Positions 1 to 8,638 of a stretch of 64,000 bases of DNA are shown here, in pieces. Numbering within the stretch: the first letter of the stretch is position 1; each line of letters opens with the position of its first letter. The notes under the pieces are model-generated. The model searched no databases. It worked only from the letters and a program-made list of their open reading frames with translations, and was not told the DNA's origin. This DNA comes from JBGSPQ01 sp041738505. GTDB lineage: Bacteria > Patescibacteriota > Gracilibacteria > UBA1369. Where the stretch lies: the NCBI GenBank assembly GCA_041738505.1, contig JBGSPQ010000005.1, positions 82,471 through 146,470 on the forward strand. Reading direction: 5' to 3'. The position numbers were made by a program, and so were the translations under genes.

Positions 1-1329
1 GGTTCCATTATCATTTCTCGACCGCGCCGGATGATAACCCGGAAGGCGAAAATTCTTTATTTCATCGTAAATCTGCACCTCCTTCAAATCCAAATCCATT
101 GCCAGCCTGCGAACGTATTCATCTTTTTCAATATTACTCTGCATCTGCATCAGATGAGGCATAAAATCCTTCAAAATTCTTTTTTTGGCCGCGGAAGTAT
201 CTGAACCGTAGGCTTTAATCGTTTTTTCATATAAATAATCACCAAAAGGAACCGCCTTATCAATCACGGTAAGCAAATCGGACCCGTGTTCACGGGCATA
301 GTCGGCGGGATCTTTGCCCTCCGGCATGGTCGCAACCCGCACATTAAAAGCAAACTCCTGCGAAATTTCATAAGCCCTGTTTGCCGCCTCCTGACCGGCC
401 AGATCCATATCAAAAGCCAGCACCAGATTTTCGGCGAACGGCTTAAGCAAACGAAGCTGGGAAGAAGCCAGAGCCGTTCCACAGGGAGCAACAGCGTTTT
501 TCACCCCGGCCTGATGAGAGGCAATCACATCAAAATAGCCCTCCACAATCACCGCCTCACTCTTTTCTTTGATCTTCGGCTTGGCCTTATAAAATCCGTA
601 AAGAACGTTACTTTTATGATAAATGGCCGTTTCCGGAGAATTCATATATTTGGGATCCTGTTCCGGGCTCAAAGCCCTTCCGCCAAAAGCAACCACCCTT
701 CCCATCCCATCCGGAATAGGAAACATAAGCCTCTGTCTGAACCTGTCGTAAACTTTATCAACAGTAGTTTCTCTTGTTATAGCCAAGCCACCCGCGACCA
801 TTGTCTTTTTAGAAAAACCCTTCCCGATCAGATATTTATAAGTCTTTTCGTAAGAATCCGGCGCAAACCCGATTTTGAAATTTCTGACAGTGTCTTCGGT
901 GAGCCCCCGCGAATACAAATATTTCAAAACCTTTTCGCCTTCATGAGTCTCCCAAAGATTCTGTTCATAAAAAACAGCGGTAATATCGTACATTCTAAAC
1001 AGTTCCTCCTTCTGCCCGCCACTCACGGCCGGTTTGAAATCGGTACGCGTTTCCAGTTTTATACCCGCTCTTTCGGCAAGAAGCTTTAAAGCGTCATTAA
1101 AGTCCACACCCTCAACCTCCTGAATAAATGTAAAAACATCACCGCCCTTATTACACCCGAAACAATAGGCAATCTGCCTTTCCGGACTTACAATGAAACT
1201 GGGTGTTTTTTCGCTGTGGAAAGGACAAAGACCCTTCAAATTATGCCCCACTTTTTTAAGCTGGACATACTGCCCCACCAGATCCTCAATGGCAATCCTG
1301 TCTTTAATCTCCTGAACAGCATCCTGCAT
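1..1329 (-). CDS. dnaG: DNA primase DnaG (partial, C-terminus beyond window)
   Basis: Makes RNA primers at the replication fork. The ATG lies at 1327-1329 and 443 codons are visible before the window edge, so most of the C-terminal helicase-binding domain is missing from view. The N-terminus carries the CHC2 zinc-finger pattern (CPFH near residue 40, then CFGC), followed by the primase core and a Toprim-type EGYFDV acidic motif with a later DMDLAG motif. It is the last gene seen in the minus-strand run that starts at tpiA. No insertion or frameshift is visible in the part present. Identification is firm; the missing end is a window effect. Confidence 0.96.
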   Translation of the reverse strand, partial: MQDAVQEIKDRIAIEDLVGQYVQLKKVGHNLKGLCPFHSEKTPSFIVSPERQIAYCFGCNKGGDVFTFIQEVEGVDFNDALKLLAERAGIKLETRTDFKPAVSGGQKEELFRMYDITAVFYEQNLWETHEGEKVLKYLYSRGLTEDTVRNFKIGFAPDSYEKTYKYLIGKGFSKKTMVAGGLAITRETTVDKVYDRFRQRLMFPIPDGMGRVVAFGGRALSPEQDPKYMNSPETAIYHKSNVLYGFYKAKPKIKEKSEAVIVEGYFDVIASHQAGVKNAVAPCGTALASSQLRLLKPFAENLVLAFDMDLAGQEAANRAYEISQEFAFNVRVATMPEGKDPADYAREHGSDLLTVIDKAVPFGDYLYEKTIKAYGSDTSAAKKRILKDFMPHLMQMQSNIEKDEYVRRLAMDLDLKEVQIYDEIKNFRLPGYHPARSRNDNGT

Positions 1330-1395
1330 ATTTATTTCGGAACATTAAATACAAGCAACTTTTTATAACCCTATTGACCCTTTAAAAGCAAGCCC

Positions 1396-2466
1396 TTAAT
1401 TCCGGACTTTTTTGCTTTTCCCAAGCCAAACGGCGGCACCACCCATCAAAATCATAAAAACCACCATCACAATAATCGCATAAAGCTTCTGCCTGCCTTC
1501 CAGAAACACGGCAATACCCCCAAAAACCGCGCAAAGAGCATATATCAGCATCAATGCCTTCCTGTCGGAAAGACCGATTTCCAAAAGCCGGTGATGAAGA
1601 TGTTTTCTATCACCTTTCATCGGTGATTTTCCGGAAAAAACCCTGCGCAGAACCACCCAGACGGCGTCCAACAAAGGAAATCCCATAACCAGAAAAGCGG
1701 TGGCGATTTTCCCACCCGAAAATATCGCCAGAGTGGCCAGTACAAAGCCCAAAAACATGCTTCCAGTATCCCCCATCAAAATTTTTGCCGGATAAAAATC
1801 AAATATCCAAAAAGCCAGAGCGCATGAAAATAGAATGATACTCATCGTCGCCACTGGTATTTGCGAAACAATGTCATAATGAATGCCGGGACGAACGCTC
1901 AACAAAAACAAAGAAAAAGCCGCAATCACAGCAACACCACTGGAAAGCCCGTTCAGCCCATCCAAAAAATTCATTGTATTAACTATCAAAACCACCCATA
2001 CAACCGTAAACAAAGCACCCAAAACCGAAATCTGATATACCTGGTCCAATGTCAGTGCGATTTTCCATTGATCAAGAATCAGCGGATCACCTAGCGGATT
2101 GGAAATGGATTGAATACCCACACCCACCGCCACCAGCGTCAGAGCCGCCAATATTTGCACAAATAAACGCAGAACGGGACTAAGCCCGCGATAATCATCA
2201 ATAAAGCTGATCACGGCAATCAACGCCCCCGCCGCCAAAAAACCCGCCAGGGTCGCGTCCATCTTTACAAACAGCAAAACGGAAACAGTAAATCCCACAA
2301 ATATCGCCGCGCCGCCATAGTAAGGAATCGGTTTCCTTTTAAGCCCGTACTTTTCCGGCCTGTCCATCAGACCCCATTTCGGAAACAATTTTAAAGCCGC
2401 CAGGACCAGACAAAAAGTCAGTCCAAAAGCGAACACAGCCGGCAAAATAAATGTCTCAATTCCCAT
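1396..2466 (-). CDS. tagO: Undecaprenyl-phosphate GlcNAc-1-phosphate transferase (TagO/WecA family)
   Basis: An integral membrane glycosyl-1-phosphate transferase that loads the first sugar phosphate on undecaprenyl phosphate for wall teichoic-acid-like polymers or other surface glycans. About ten hydrophobic segments are visible. The catalytic motifs are present: DD at residues 90-91, NxxNFLDG at 163-170, the DFYPAKILMGDTGS loop at about 223-236 and HLHHRL at 289-294. HLHHRL is typical of the TagO/WecA branch and argues against MraY. It sits between truB and dnaG on the same strand. In a cell with SLH proteins it probably starts the secondary wall polymer, which is an inference. The sugar substrate cannot be read from sequence. 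Confidence 0.9.
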   Translation of the reverse strand: MGIETFILPAVFAFGLTFCLVLAALKLFPKWGLMDRPEKYGLKRKPIPYYGGAAIFVGFTVSVLLFVKMDATLAGFLAAGALIAVISFIDDYRGLSPVLRLFVQILAALTLVAVGVGIQSISNPLGDPLILDQWKIALTLDQVYQISVLGALFTVVWVVLIVNTMNFLDGLNGLSSGVAVIAAFSLFLLSVRPGIHYDIVSQIPVATMSIILFSCALAFWIFDFYPAKILMGDTGSMFLGFVLATLAIFSGGKIATAFLVMGFPLLDAVWVVLRRVFSGKSPMKGDRKHLHHRLLEIGLSDRKALMLIYALCAVFGGIAVFLEGRQKLYAIIVMVVFMILMGGAAVWLGKSKKVRN

Positions 2467-2521
2467 ATCAGGGGCATTTTAAACGCACCCGCCCCCACGG
2501 TCAACAAGCTGAGACGCGGGC

Positions 2522-3412
2522 TCACAAAACCAACAACTTTCGCCAATACTTAAGTTGATTTTTATGTAACTCCAAAACACCGGTACAGACACCTTCAAAC
2601 ATCGCCAGAATCGGCCCTTTCACATATCCGGGCTTGTTTTCTATAAAACCACCGTTATTCAAGACGTCCAATTGCGCGCGCGTCAGTTCCATCCTTGAAA
2701 AAGACTTAAACATTTCCTCCGGCCGGAGCAGATGTCCCGCAACATTCAGTTGATTCAAATCATCAAGCTTGACCGCATTTTTGACCGAATACTCTCCGTG
2801 TTTCACCCTGCGAAGCTCCTCCACATAACCTCCACAGCCGAGAATCACGCCCAGATCATGGGCAAAACTGCGTATGTAAGTTCCCACGGAACAATGCACT
2901 TTTACCGATAAGTGAGGCCAGGCATACGATTTGATTTTAAGCTCATAAAAATTAACCTTTCTACTTTTCAGTTTAAACTCCATATTCTTTCGCGCCAGAT
3001 CGTATGCGCGTTTGCCGTCCACCCATATTGCGCTGTAAGCGGGCGGCACCTGTTCACGCTCCCCCGCAAAATCCGCCTCCAAAATCTCCTCAATCCGCCC
3101 CCTCGCCGGCCTCGCTCCCGCCGCCCGCTTCGCACTCCCACTCCCCTTATAATCCGAAATCTCCCCCTCCCCATCATAAGTGGTGGAAACCCTGCCCAAC
3201 CTAATTTTTACCTCATACACCTTGTCCGACCCCTCCAAAAAAGGAATCATCTTGGTCGCCTCCCCAACCGCCATAATCATCAGCCCCGTCGCCAGCGGAT
3301 CCAGCGTCCCGGCAAACCCCATTTTCTTGGTATTCAAAAGCCACCTCAACTTTTTAATACAAAAAAAGGATGTAATTCCCTTGGGTTTATCCAACAACAA
3401 AAATCCGTTCAT
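2522..3412 (-). CDS. truB: tRNA pseudouridine(55) synthase TruB
   Basis: Converts U55 in the T-loop of tRNAs to pseudouridine. The 296-residue length is normal. The N-terminus has the KPxGxTS-type start and the catalytic motif GTLDPLATG with Asp at residue 38, followed by the GEATK and YxxxIRLG-like strands. A basic, Ala/Gly/Arg-rich insertion at about residues 95-107 looks lineage-specific. The ATG at 3410-3412 is only 3 nt from the stop of murE, so the two are probably co-transcribed. The ending (residues 230-296) looks like a PUA-type domain, less conserved. Confidence 0.95.
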   Translation of the reverse strand: MNGFLLLDKPKGITSFFCIKKLRWLLNTKKMGFAGTLDPLATGLMIMAVGEATKMIPFLEGSDKVYEVKIRLGRVSTTYDGEGEISDYKGSGSAKRAAGARPARGRIEEILEADFAGEREQVPPAYSAIWVDGKRAYDLARKNMEFKLKSRKVNFYELKIKSYAWPHLSVKVHCSVGTYIRSFAHDLGVILGCGGYVEELRRVKHGEYSVKNAVKLDDLNQLNVAGHLLRPEEMFKSFSRMELTRAQLDVLNNGGFIENKPGYVKGPILAMFEGVCTGVLELHKNQLKYWRKLLVL

Positions 3413-3415
3413 AAT

Positions 3416-4765
3416 TTAACTTTCCAGATATACGTTTTCCTTGGTTTCAAACTTTCCGGGTTTGATTTCAATGCGCATCTCTCTCCCCAAAAGATTGCGA
3501 ATCACCTGTCTGTCATCCCAGGGGATCGCCTTTCCGTGAACCATCTGAATTTCTTCGGCCCCCTTGCCCGCAACCACAACCGTATCCCCCTCTCTGGCCA
3601 GCGTCAAAGCCAGTTTAATCGCCTCCTCCCGATTCGGAATTTTCCAAAAATTATCCCCTTCAACCCTGGAAATCCCCTTAGACACGTCCTCAATGATTTT
3701 CCACTCATTTTCCTCGTAAGGATCATCATCCGTCACAATAACATAATCGGAGTTCTTATCCGCGGCCGCCCCCATCTTGGGCCTTTTACCCTTATCCCTG
3801 CCACCGCCGGTCGCACCAAAAACGGTGAACAACCTACCGCGCGTAAGCCCTTTATACAAAGCAAGCAGACTCTCCAAAGACTCAACCGTATGCGCGTAAT
3901 CAACCACAATATTATACTTCTGCCCACACTCAATACTCTCAAACCGACCGGGAATCACAGAAGCCTTTTCCAGCGCGTCCTTTAAAGTTTTAACATTAAT
4001 ATTATTCGCCAGCCCCACCGCCGCCGCCGCCAGTGCGTTATAAACATTAAACTCACCCGGGAGATTAAACTTCACATCGGCATTGTCATTGGGAACATGC
4101 AAAGTAAAAGTGGACCCGCCCGGTGTAAGATGCATGTCCGTACAAAAAACCGTCCCCCCTCCCATCCCGAACAAATATTTCCTATCCGCCAGAAACTGAT
4201 CAAAATAATTAAAATGAACATCATCCTTATTAAGAATGGCTACTTTCTGAATACGCGCCTTCCTGTTGGACCTGTTCAACCTGTCAAAAATCAGCCCCTT
4301 GGCCCGCAGATAATTATCAAACCCGCCGTGATAATCCAGATGATCCTCTCCTATGTTGGTAAAAACAGCGGTATCAATATTCATGCCCCAAATCCTGTTC
4401 TGCAAAATCGCGTGGGAGGACACTTCTATAACGGCATGCGTACATCTTTCATTCACCATCTCCCTAAGCAATTTCTGCAAAGTAAAAGGCCCCAGCGTGG
4501 TAATTTTGGTCACATTCGCCCACTGCCTGTCACCCACCTGAAATTTAATCGTGGAAGTCATCCCCGTTTTATAACCGGCCTCCGTTAGAATACCGGCTAT
4601 CAGATTGGTGGTGGTGGTTTTGCCTTTGGTCCCCGTCACCGCTATAACATTCAAATATCTGGATGGAAAACGGAAATACAGATTTGCCGCCACGGCCACA
4701 ATTTTATGATAAAAAAGCCGAAGTGGATTGGTATCCGCAATTTTACTCTTTAAATATTTAAGCAT
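3416..4765 (-). CDS. murE: UDP-N-acetylmuramoyl-tripeptide synthetase MurE
   Basis: Adds the third amino acid to UDP-MurNAc-L-Ala-D-Glu in peptidoglycan synthesis. The Mur ligase P-loop GTKGKTTTTN lies near residues 45-54, followed by the central domain (TNIGEDHLDYHG) and the C-terminal glutamate ligase domain. The reading frame can open at a TTG (4784-4786), but an in-frame ATG at 4763-4765 is the better start: 449 residues, normal for the family, and an 8-bp overlap with ribK. The substrate-selecting loop reads DDDPYEEN. It is neither the DNPR of meso-DAP enzymes nor the DNPA/DNPN of lysine enzymes, so the residue added is left open. Confidence 0.92.
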   Translation of the reverse strand: MLKYLKSKIADTNPLRLFYHKIVAVAANLYFRFPSRYLNVIAVTGTKGKTTTTNLIAGILTEAGYKTGMTSTIKFQVGDRQWANVTKITTLGPFTLQKLLREMVNERCTHAVIEVSSHAILQNRIWGMNIDTAVFTNIGEDHLDYHGGFDNYLRAKGLIFDRLNRSNRKARIQKVAILNKDDVHFNYFDQFLADRKYLFGMGGGTVFCTDMHLTPGGSTFTLHVPNDNADVKFNLPGEFNVYNALAAAAVGLANNINVKTLKDALEKASVIPGRFESIECGQKYNIVVDYAHTVESLESLLALYKGLTRGRLFTVFGATGGGRDKGKRPKMGAAADKNSDYVIVTDDDPYEENEWKIIEDVSKGISRVEGDNFWKIPNREEAIKLALTLAREGDTVVVAGKGAEEIQMVHGKAIPWDDRQVIRNLLGREMRIEIKPGKFETKENVYLES

Positions 4766-5135
4766 AATTTTTTCTGATAAATTCAATATCTTTTTGAATC
4801 CGCCGGCTCAATTCCTTCAGCCCCGCGAATTTCTTCACGTCGCGAATTCTATTATACACTTCCACACTCACGGTTTCACCATATAAATCACCCTCAAAAT
4901 CCAGCAGACAAATCTCCATCACCGGTTTTTGCTCATTCAGAGTCAGTCTGGGCCCGTAATGCATCGCCCCCAGATATTCCCCCCGGGATGTAAAAACCCT
5001 GCAGGCATAAATCCCGTATTCAAGATCAAATTCACCCTCAAGATTGATCGTGGGTGAACCGATTTTCCCGCCAATCCTGTTTCCTTTAACAACCTTTCCT
5101 TTCAAAACAACTTTACGTGGAGGATTTTTCTTCAT
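4758..5135 (-). CDS. ribK: Stand-alone riboflavin kinase
   Basis: Phosphorylates riboflavin to FMN. The 125 residues correspond only to the C-terminal flavokinase domain of bacterial RibF. The nucleotide-binding motif GGKIGSPTINL lies near residues 22-32, and the VEVYNRIRDVKKF strand that carries the catalytic Glu and Arg lies near 91-103. The FAD synthetase half is absent. A separate archaeal-type FAD synthase lies at 28024-28524, which would complete the pathway. It overlaps the upstream O-antigen-ligase-like gene by 23 bp and murE by 8 bp, so it is embedded in an envelope operon. I use ribK as a functional name. Confidence 0.85.
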   Translation of the reverse strand: MKKNPPRKVVLKGKVVKGNRIGGKIGSPTINLEGEFDLEYGIYACRVFTSRGEYLGAMHYGPRLTLNEQKPVMEICLLDFEGDLYGETVSVEVYNRIRDVKKFAGLKELSRRIQKDIEFIRKNYA

Positions 5136-6588
5136 GGTCGGCCGCGAAAATAATAGCTATAACAATCCAGAATAAGATGGACAGATCGTTTTTAAAAAAA
5201 GGCGTATCAAAAAGTCCGTAAATCAATATGCCGGTCAAAATGGCCGTCCCCAAAACCCTAAGTTTTGGAGCACTGTTGATTTTTGAGGAAACAAACTTTT
5301 TAAAATTGAAAGCACAACGCTTAAACGCAATAACCAATATGGCGACAAAACCCAAAAAACCAAGAATACCCGTATTCAACCAAACCGCAAAAAACAAATT
5401 GTGGGGATGAAGCATGTTAAGTTCATAAGGCTCTCGCCCCAGCAACCTTTCGGCGTGAAGTTTATACATCGCCTCGTACTGCCCCGGACCGATTCCCGTA
5501 AGCCAGTTTTCGCCAATCAATCCCGCCGAAACAGTATAAACCTCCATCCTTACACTGGATGAATTTCTTTCGTCAAACCGGAACATCGCCTGCCACTTGC
5601 CCGGATCAATCACATAAATCACACCAATCATGACAACCGTAAAAAAAAGAAAACCGGCCAAAAACTTCCACGGATTCAAAGACTGCTCATTTCTGCTTTT
5701 AAACTCCAAAAATTCAAGACCGAAATAAAACAAAGCGCCGCCCATCGCCGCAATCATGCCGGTATACGATTTGGAAGCCAGCAAAGCCAAAAAAAGCAGT
5801 AAAAAAGCCAGAATAAAAAGAGAAATCTCCGGATGCTTTTCTTTAATATCACCCCGGCCGAAAAAAGAACCGATAAACGATTTTTTTTCCTCGGCGCGAA
5901 GAGGCAGAACAATATCCTTAATCCGGATCATCATATAAATCAGCGCCGGAACGATATACAAAGCCAGATAATTGGCGGACTCAAAAGGCCCCGATGCGCG
6001 GGCGTCGGGAGTAACGTAACCGTCCGTGGATACCTGAAAAAGCGCCCACACAGCCAGTGCCACCGCCGAAAATCCGTATACATTCAACGTATCCAGCAAT
6101 CTATTGTTATTCGGAATACGAGCCAAATATACAATTAAAAACAAAACCGGCGCGATTATCCATCCTTTAAGAATACCCAAAGCAGTCCTCATTCCTTCAA
6201 AAACCTGCCCGTCAAAAAAAACAATTTTGCCCTCCACGGCCACCAGCGCGACAAACGCACCCAAAACAAAAACCGCCAGCGGTAATAACAAATCGCCGTA
6301 TTTCTTCAAAAAGCTTTCCCTTCGCAAAACCACCGAACTCATAGACCCGAAAACGGAACTGAAAATGGATGAGGGCATCAGATTGTTCTTGGCAAAATCA
6401 ACAAGCGCCGCGGCCACCAAAGCGTAAATAACAACCTCCGGCAAAGTGAAAGGGATACCGAAAAAGGTTGCCTTAACCAAATAAAACGGAATCAATAAAG
6501 GAAACGCGGTTAACGCCCACTCCATCCTCCACAAAGCAAAGACAAAATACGCCACCGCGGCCCCTGCAAAAAGAACCTCCAGGAACAT
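5113..6588 (-). CDS. O-antigen ligase/polymerase-like membrane protein
   Basis: A 491-residue polytopic membrane protein with roughly eleven to twelve hydrophobic segments. The large external loop (about residues 330-400) ends in LHPHNLFFAVWLNTGILGF, which matches the His-containing motif of the O-antigen ligase/Wzy family (Wzy_C). Such proteins polymerise or transfer lipid-linked glycans. In a cell without an outer membrane the acceptor would be a wall polymer or an S-layer glycoprotein; that is inference. Its end overlaps ribK by 23 bp. Family assignment is good, exact substrate unknown. Confidence 0.8.
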   Translation of the reverse strand: MFLEVLFAGAAVAYFVFALWRMEWALTAFPLLIPFYLVKATFFGIPFTLPEVVIYALVAAALVDFAKNNLMPSSIFSSVFGSMSSVVLRRESFLKKYGDLLLPLAVFVLGAFVALVAVEGKIVFFDGQVFEGMRTALGILKGWIIAPVLFLIVYLARIPNNNRLLDTLNVYGFSAVALAVWALFQVSTDGYVTPDARASGPFESANYLALYIVPALIYMMIRIKDIVLPLRAEEKKSFIGSFFGRGDIKEKHPEISLFILAFLLLFLALLASKSYTGMIAAMGGALFYFGLEFLEFKSRNEQSLNPWKFLAGFLFFTVVMIGVIYVIDPGKWQAMFRFDERNSSSVRMEVYTVSAGLIGENWLTGIGPGQYEAMYKLHAERLLGREPYELNMLHPHNLFFAVWLNTGILGFLGFVAILVIAFKRCAFNFKKFVSSKINSAPKLRVLGTAILTGILIYGLFDTPFFKNDLSILFWIVIAIIFAADHEEKSST

Positions 6589-6606
6589 ATAAGAAAATTT
6601 TTAATG

Positions 6607-7194
6607 TTAAGCGGACGCCTCTTCATCTTTGTTGCCAAAATCCAGAAGACCGTACGTACCGTCTTCGCGCCTGTAAACCACATTAACCCTGTTATTATCC
6701 CTGTTCATAAACGCGTAAAAATCATGTCCCAAAAGCTCCAGCTGTTCAATAGCCTCTTCTTCATGCATAGGATCAAGATCAAACTTCTTGCGCTTGGTCG
6801 GAGACACAACTTCGGCTTCTTCACCCTGAGTCGCGCTGATCTGTTCCAGAGTTGATGATGGAATCCACTGCCCCTTAACATCCCTGCGATTTTTTTTGGT
6901 CTTATATCTTTCAATCTGTTTCTTCAGTTTATCCTCGCACAAATCAATCCCCTCCTCCACAGTAACGGCTTTAACCTCCGCGCGGATAACCGAATTCGGC
7001 ACATACATCGTCACCTGAACGCTCACATTTTTATTGGTTGTCTTCATTTTATTCGTCTCCACCTCCACTTTCACTTTGGTTGATTCGTCGTCGATTCTTT
7101 CTTCAAAATTGGCCAAATGCTCAACTTTTTTTGTAATGTAGTCTTTCTGTCCGTCATTCAAAGTCAGATTTTTTTCGTGAATCGTTACCTGCAT
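6607..7194 (-). CDS. hpf: Long-form ribosome hibernation promoting factor
   Basis: Dimerises 70S ribosomes into inactive 100S particles when growth slows. The N-terminal S30AE domain spans about residues 1-105, with the MQVTIHEKNLTL start. A variable linker follows, and the C-terminal dimerisation domain spans about 135-190 (KRKKFDLDPMHEEEAIEQLE, then VVYRREDGTYGLL). At 195 residues it is the long form, not the short E. coli HPF or RaiA. The ending EASA is unremarkable. It lies downstream of tpiA on the same strand. Confidence 0.93.
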   Translation of the reverse strand: MQVTIHEKNLTLNDGQKDYITKKVEHLANFEERIDDESTKVKVEVETNKMKTTNKNVSVQVTMYVPNSVIRAEVKAVTVEEGIDLCEDKLKKQIERYKTKKNRRDVKGQWIPSSTLEQISATQGEEAEVVSPTKRKKFDLDPMHEEEAIEQLELLGHDFYAFMNRDNNRVNVVYRREDGTYGLLDFGNKDEEASA

Positions 7195-7261
7195 GGATTT
7201 TTTATTAAGAAATAATTATTTTATATAATCACCGGGATTATATTCCATCCGTGATCTTTTC

Positions 7262-7942
7262 TCAATCCCGCGGTTTGTAAGGGTACTTAAGCCCGTCCAC
7301 CATATCATGCAGAGCCTTTTCCGGATCCAGAGCGCGCGTAATACCGGATGCCACCAGAACCCCGCTCGCACCATAATGTATAGCCGTCTGCACATCATAT
7401 TTGGTTTTCACTCCGGCGCCCACCAGCACCCTTCCCTTACCGATCATATTCACGGCATCACTAATCAGCTGAGGATTGACCGTACAAACCGAAACATCAC
7501 CGCCAATAAGTTCCGGCGGCTCCACAGCGACCAGATCGGGATTTAGAGCCACCAGCGCACTGCCCGTATATGCCGTATCCGCACAGGCTACTGTAAAAAG
7601 ACCCAGACTTCTGGCCAGATCCAGCGACTCTTCAATATCATCCAGAGAAAGCCTTTTTTCGGAATGATTAAGCAGAGAACCGAAAGCCCCCGCGGACTTT
7701 AAAGCATAAGGCGTCAAATGCCCCGTAAAAGGACCCTCCTTCGCAAAATCAAAATGCTGGGCCAAAACCGGAATATCAACCTCCGAAGCGATCATTCTTA
7801 AGTCCACCGCCTGCACCGCAACGGCAATACTGACATCCTTTTCCCGCGCCACTTTCGCAAGAATCTTAGCCAATTCAAAAGCCCCCTGACCCACAGCCCC
7901 GGAATAAGTCTTAAAATTGACGATAATAACCGGAAGTTTCAT
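7262..7942 (-). CDS. tpiA: Triosephosphate isomerase, archaeal type
   Basis: Interconverts dihydroxyacetone phosphate and glyceraldehyde 3-phosphate. At 226 residues it is about 25 shorter than usual bacterial TIM and matches the compact archaeal form. The substrate Lys is in VNFKTY near residues 8-13, the catalytic His in NHSEKR near 92-97, and the catalytic Glu in AVEPPELIGG, the archaeal version of loop 6. It is transcribed away from the 8062-19584 surface unit. The function is secure. The archaeal character is my reading of length and loop motifs, not a tree. Confidence 0.93.
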   Translation of the reverse strand: MKLPVIIVNFKTYSGAVGQGAFELAKILAKVAREKDVSIAVAVQAVDLRMIASEVDIPVLAQHFDFAKEGPFTGHLTPYALKSAGAFGSLLNHSEKRLSLDDIEESLDLARSLGLFTVACADTAYTGSALVALNPDLVAVEPPELIGGDVSVCTVNPQLISDAVNMIGKGRVLVGAGVKTKYDVQTAIHYGASGVLVASGITRALDPEKALHDMVDGLKYPYKPRD

Positions 7943-8000
7943 AAAAAATGCTGAAAAAATTCCACCCTCAATCTACCTTTCAAAAACCCTCCTTGCAAGT

Positions 8001-8029
8001 TTGACGCGCCGGCCCCTTTTTGCTATAAT
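8001..8029 (+). promoter_or_regulatory. Near-consensus sigma70-type promoter of the giant-protein operon
   Basis: TTGACG at 8001-8006, a 17-nt spacer, then a perfect TATAAT at 8024-8029. The predicted start is near 8036, giving a leader of about 26 nt before the ATG at 8062. It is one of the strongest-looking promoters in the window. Confidence 0.8.
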
Positions 8030-8061
8030 TAACAGATTCTAAAAATAAAGATAAAAACAAA

Positions 8062-8628
8062 ATGACAAAACAAAACAAATACCATGCCGTTTACGACGAC
8101 CTTTCAACGGCCGAAAAACGCCTGGTTCTTGTTAACGGCGCAGGCCCGGGAGCGGGATCCGGAGCGGAAAAACCCACCGGTGAACCCGAACAAACGGAAA
8201 AATGGCGAGGCGTGGACGCCATGTCCAAATTTGATTATGAAGCGGAGAAAGTATTCATCAACCTTGCCAAAGAGGCCTTCCCGGGAGACGAAACCCAGCA
8301 ACAGGAATACGCCAAACGAATCCACGATTCACTGGTAAACCATCTGGCACCCGGAAAAACAATGGATGAACTCTGGAAACACGTAAAAGCCCAAAATTGC
8401 GACACTGTGGCAATAATTCAGGGATTTTTAAACTTCTTCAGCGGAAAGGAAAATAAAATCAACATAGACGATTTTTTTAACGTCGGCGGTTATTCGGCCG
8501 AACTTCCCGTGGACCGTGAGTACGCGGAAAACCGCGAAACCGCGATGGCGGATACCAAAACCGCGCTGGCAGACTTATTAAACGACTTAAGGTCATCGCA
8601 CCCGGATCTTCCCTCATTACCATCATAA
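8062..8628 (+). CDS. Uncharacterised 188-aa protein, first gene of giant-protein operon
   Basis: I do not recognise the family. The protein has no signal peptide and no membrane segment. It starts with about 20 ordinary residues, then a Gly/Ala/Glu/Pro-rich stretch (residues 25-45) containing GAGPGAGSGAEKPTGEP. A mainly helical acidic body follows (residues 50-185). The same GAGAEK and PTGEP wording appears near the N-terminus and C-terminus of the giant protein encoded 10 nt downstream, so the two are likely related in location or function. Its ATG follows a very good promoter by a short A-rich leader. Confidence 0.75.
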   Translation: MTKQNKYHAVYDDLSTAEKRLVLVNGAGPGAGSGAEKPTGEPEQTEKWRGVDAMSKFDYEAEKVFINLAKEAFPGDETQQQEYAKRIHDSLVNHLAPGKTMDELWKHVKAQNCDTVAIIQGFLNFFSGKENKINIDDFFNVGGYSAELPVDREYAENRETAMADTKTALADLLNDLRSSHPDLPSLPS

Positions 8629-8638
8629 TTTTGATACC

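Noticed and set aside
3004..3204. Proline-rich plus-strand ORF inside truB
   Set aside because: Antisense shadow of the Ala/Arg/Gly-rich insertion in TruB.
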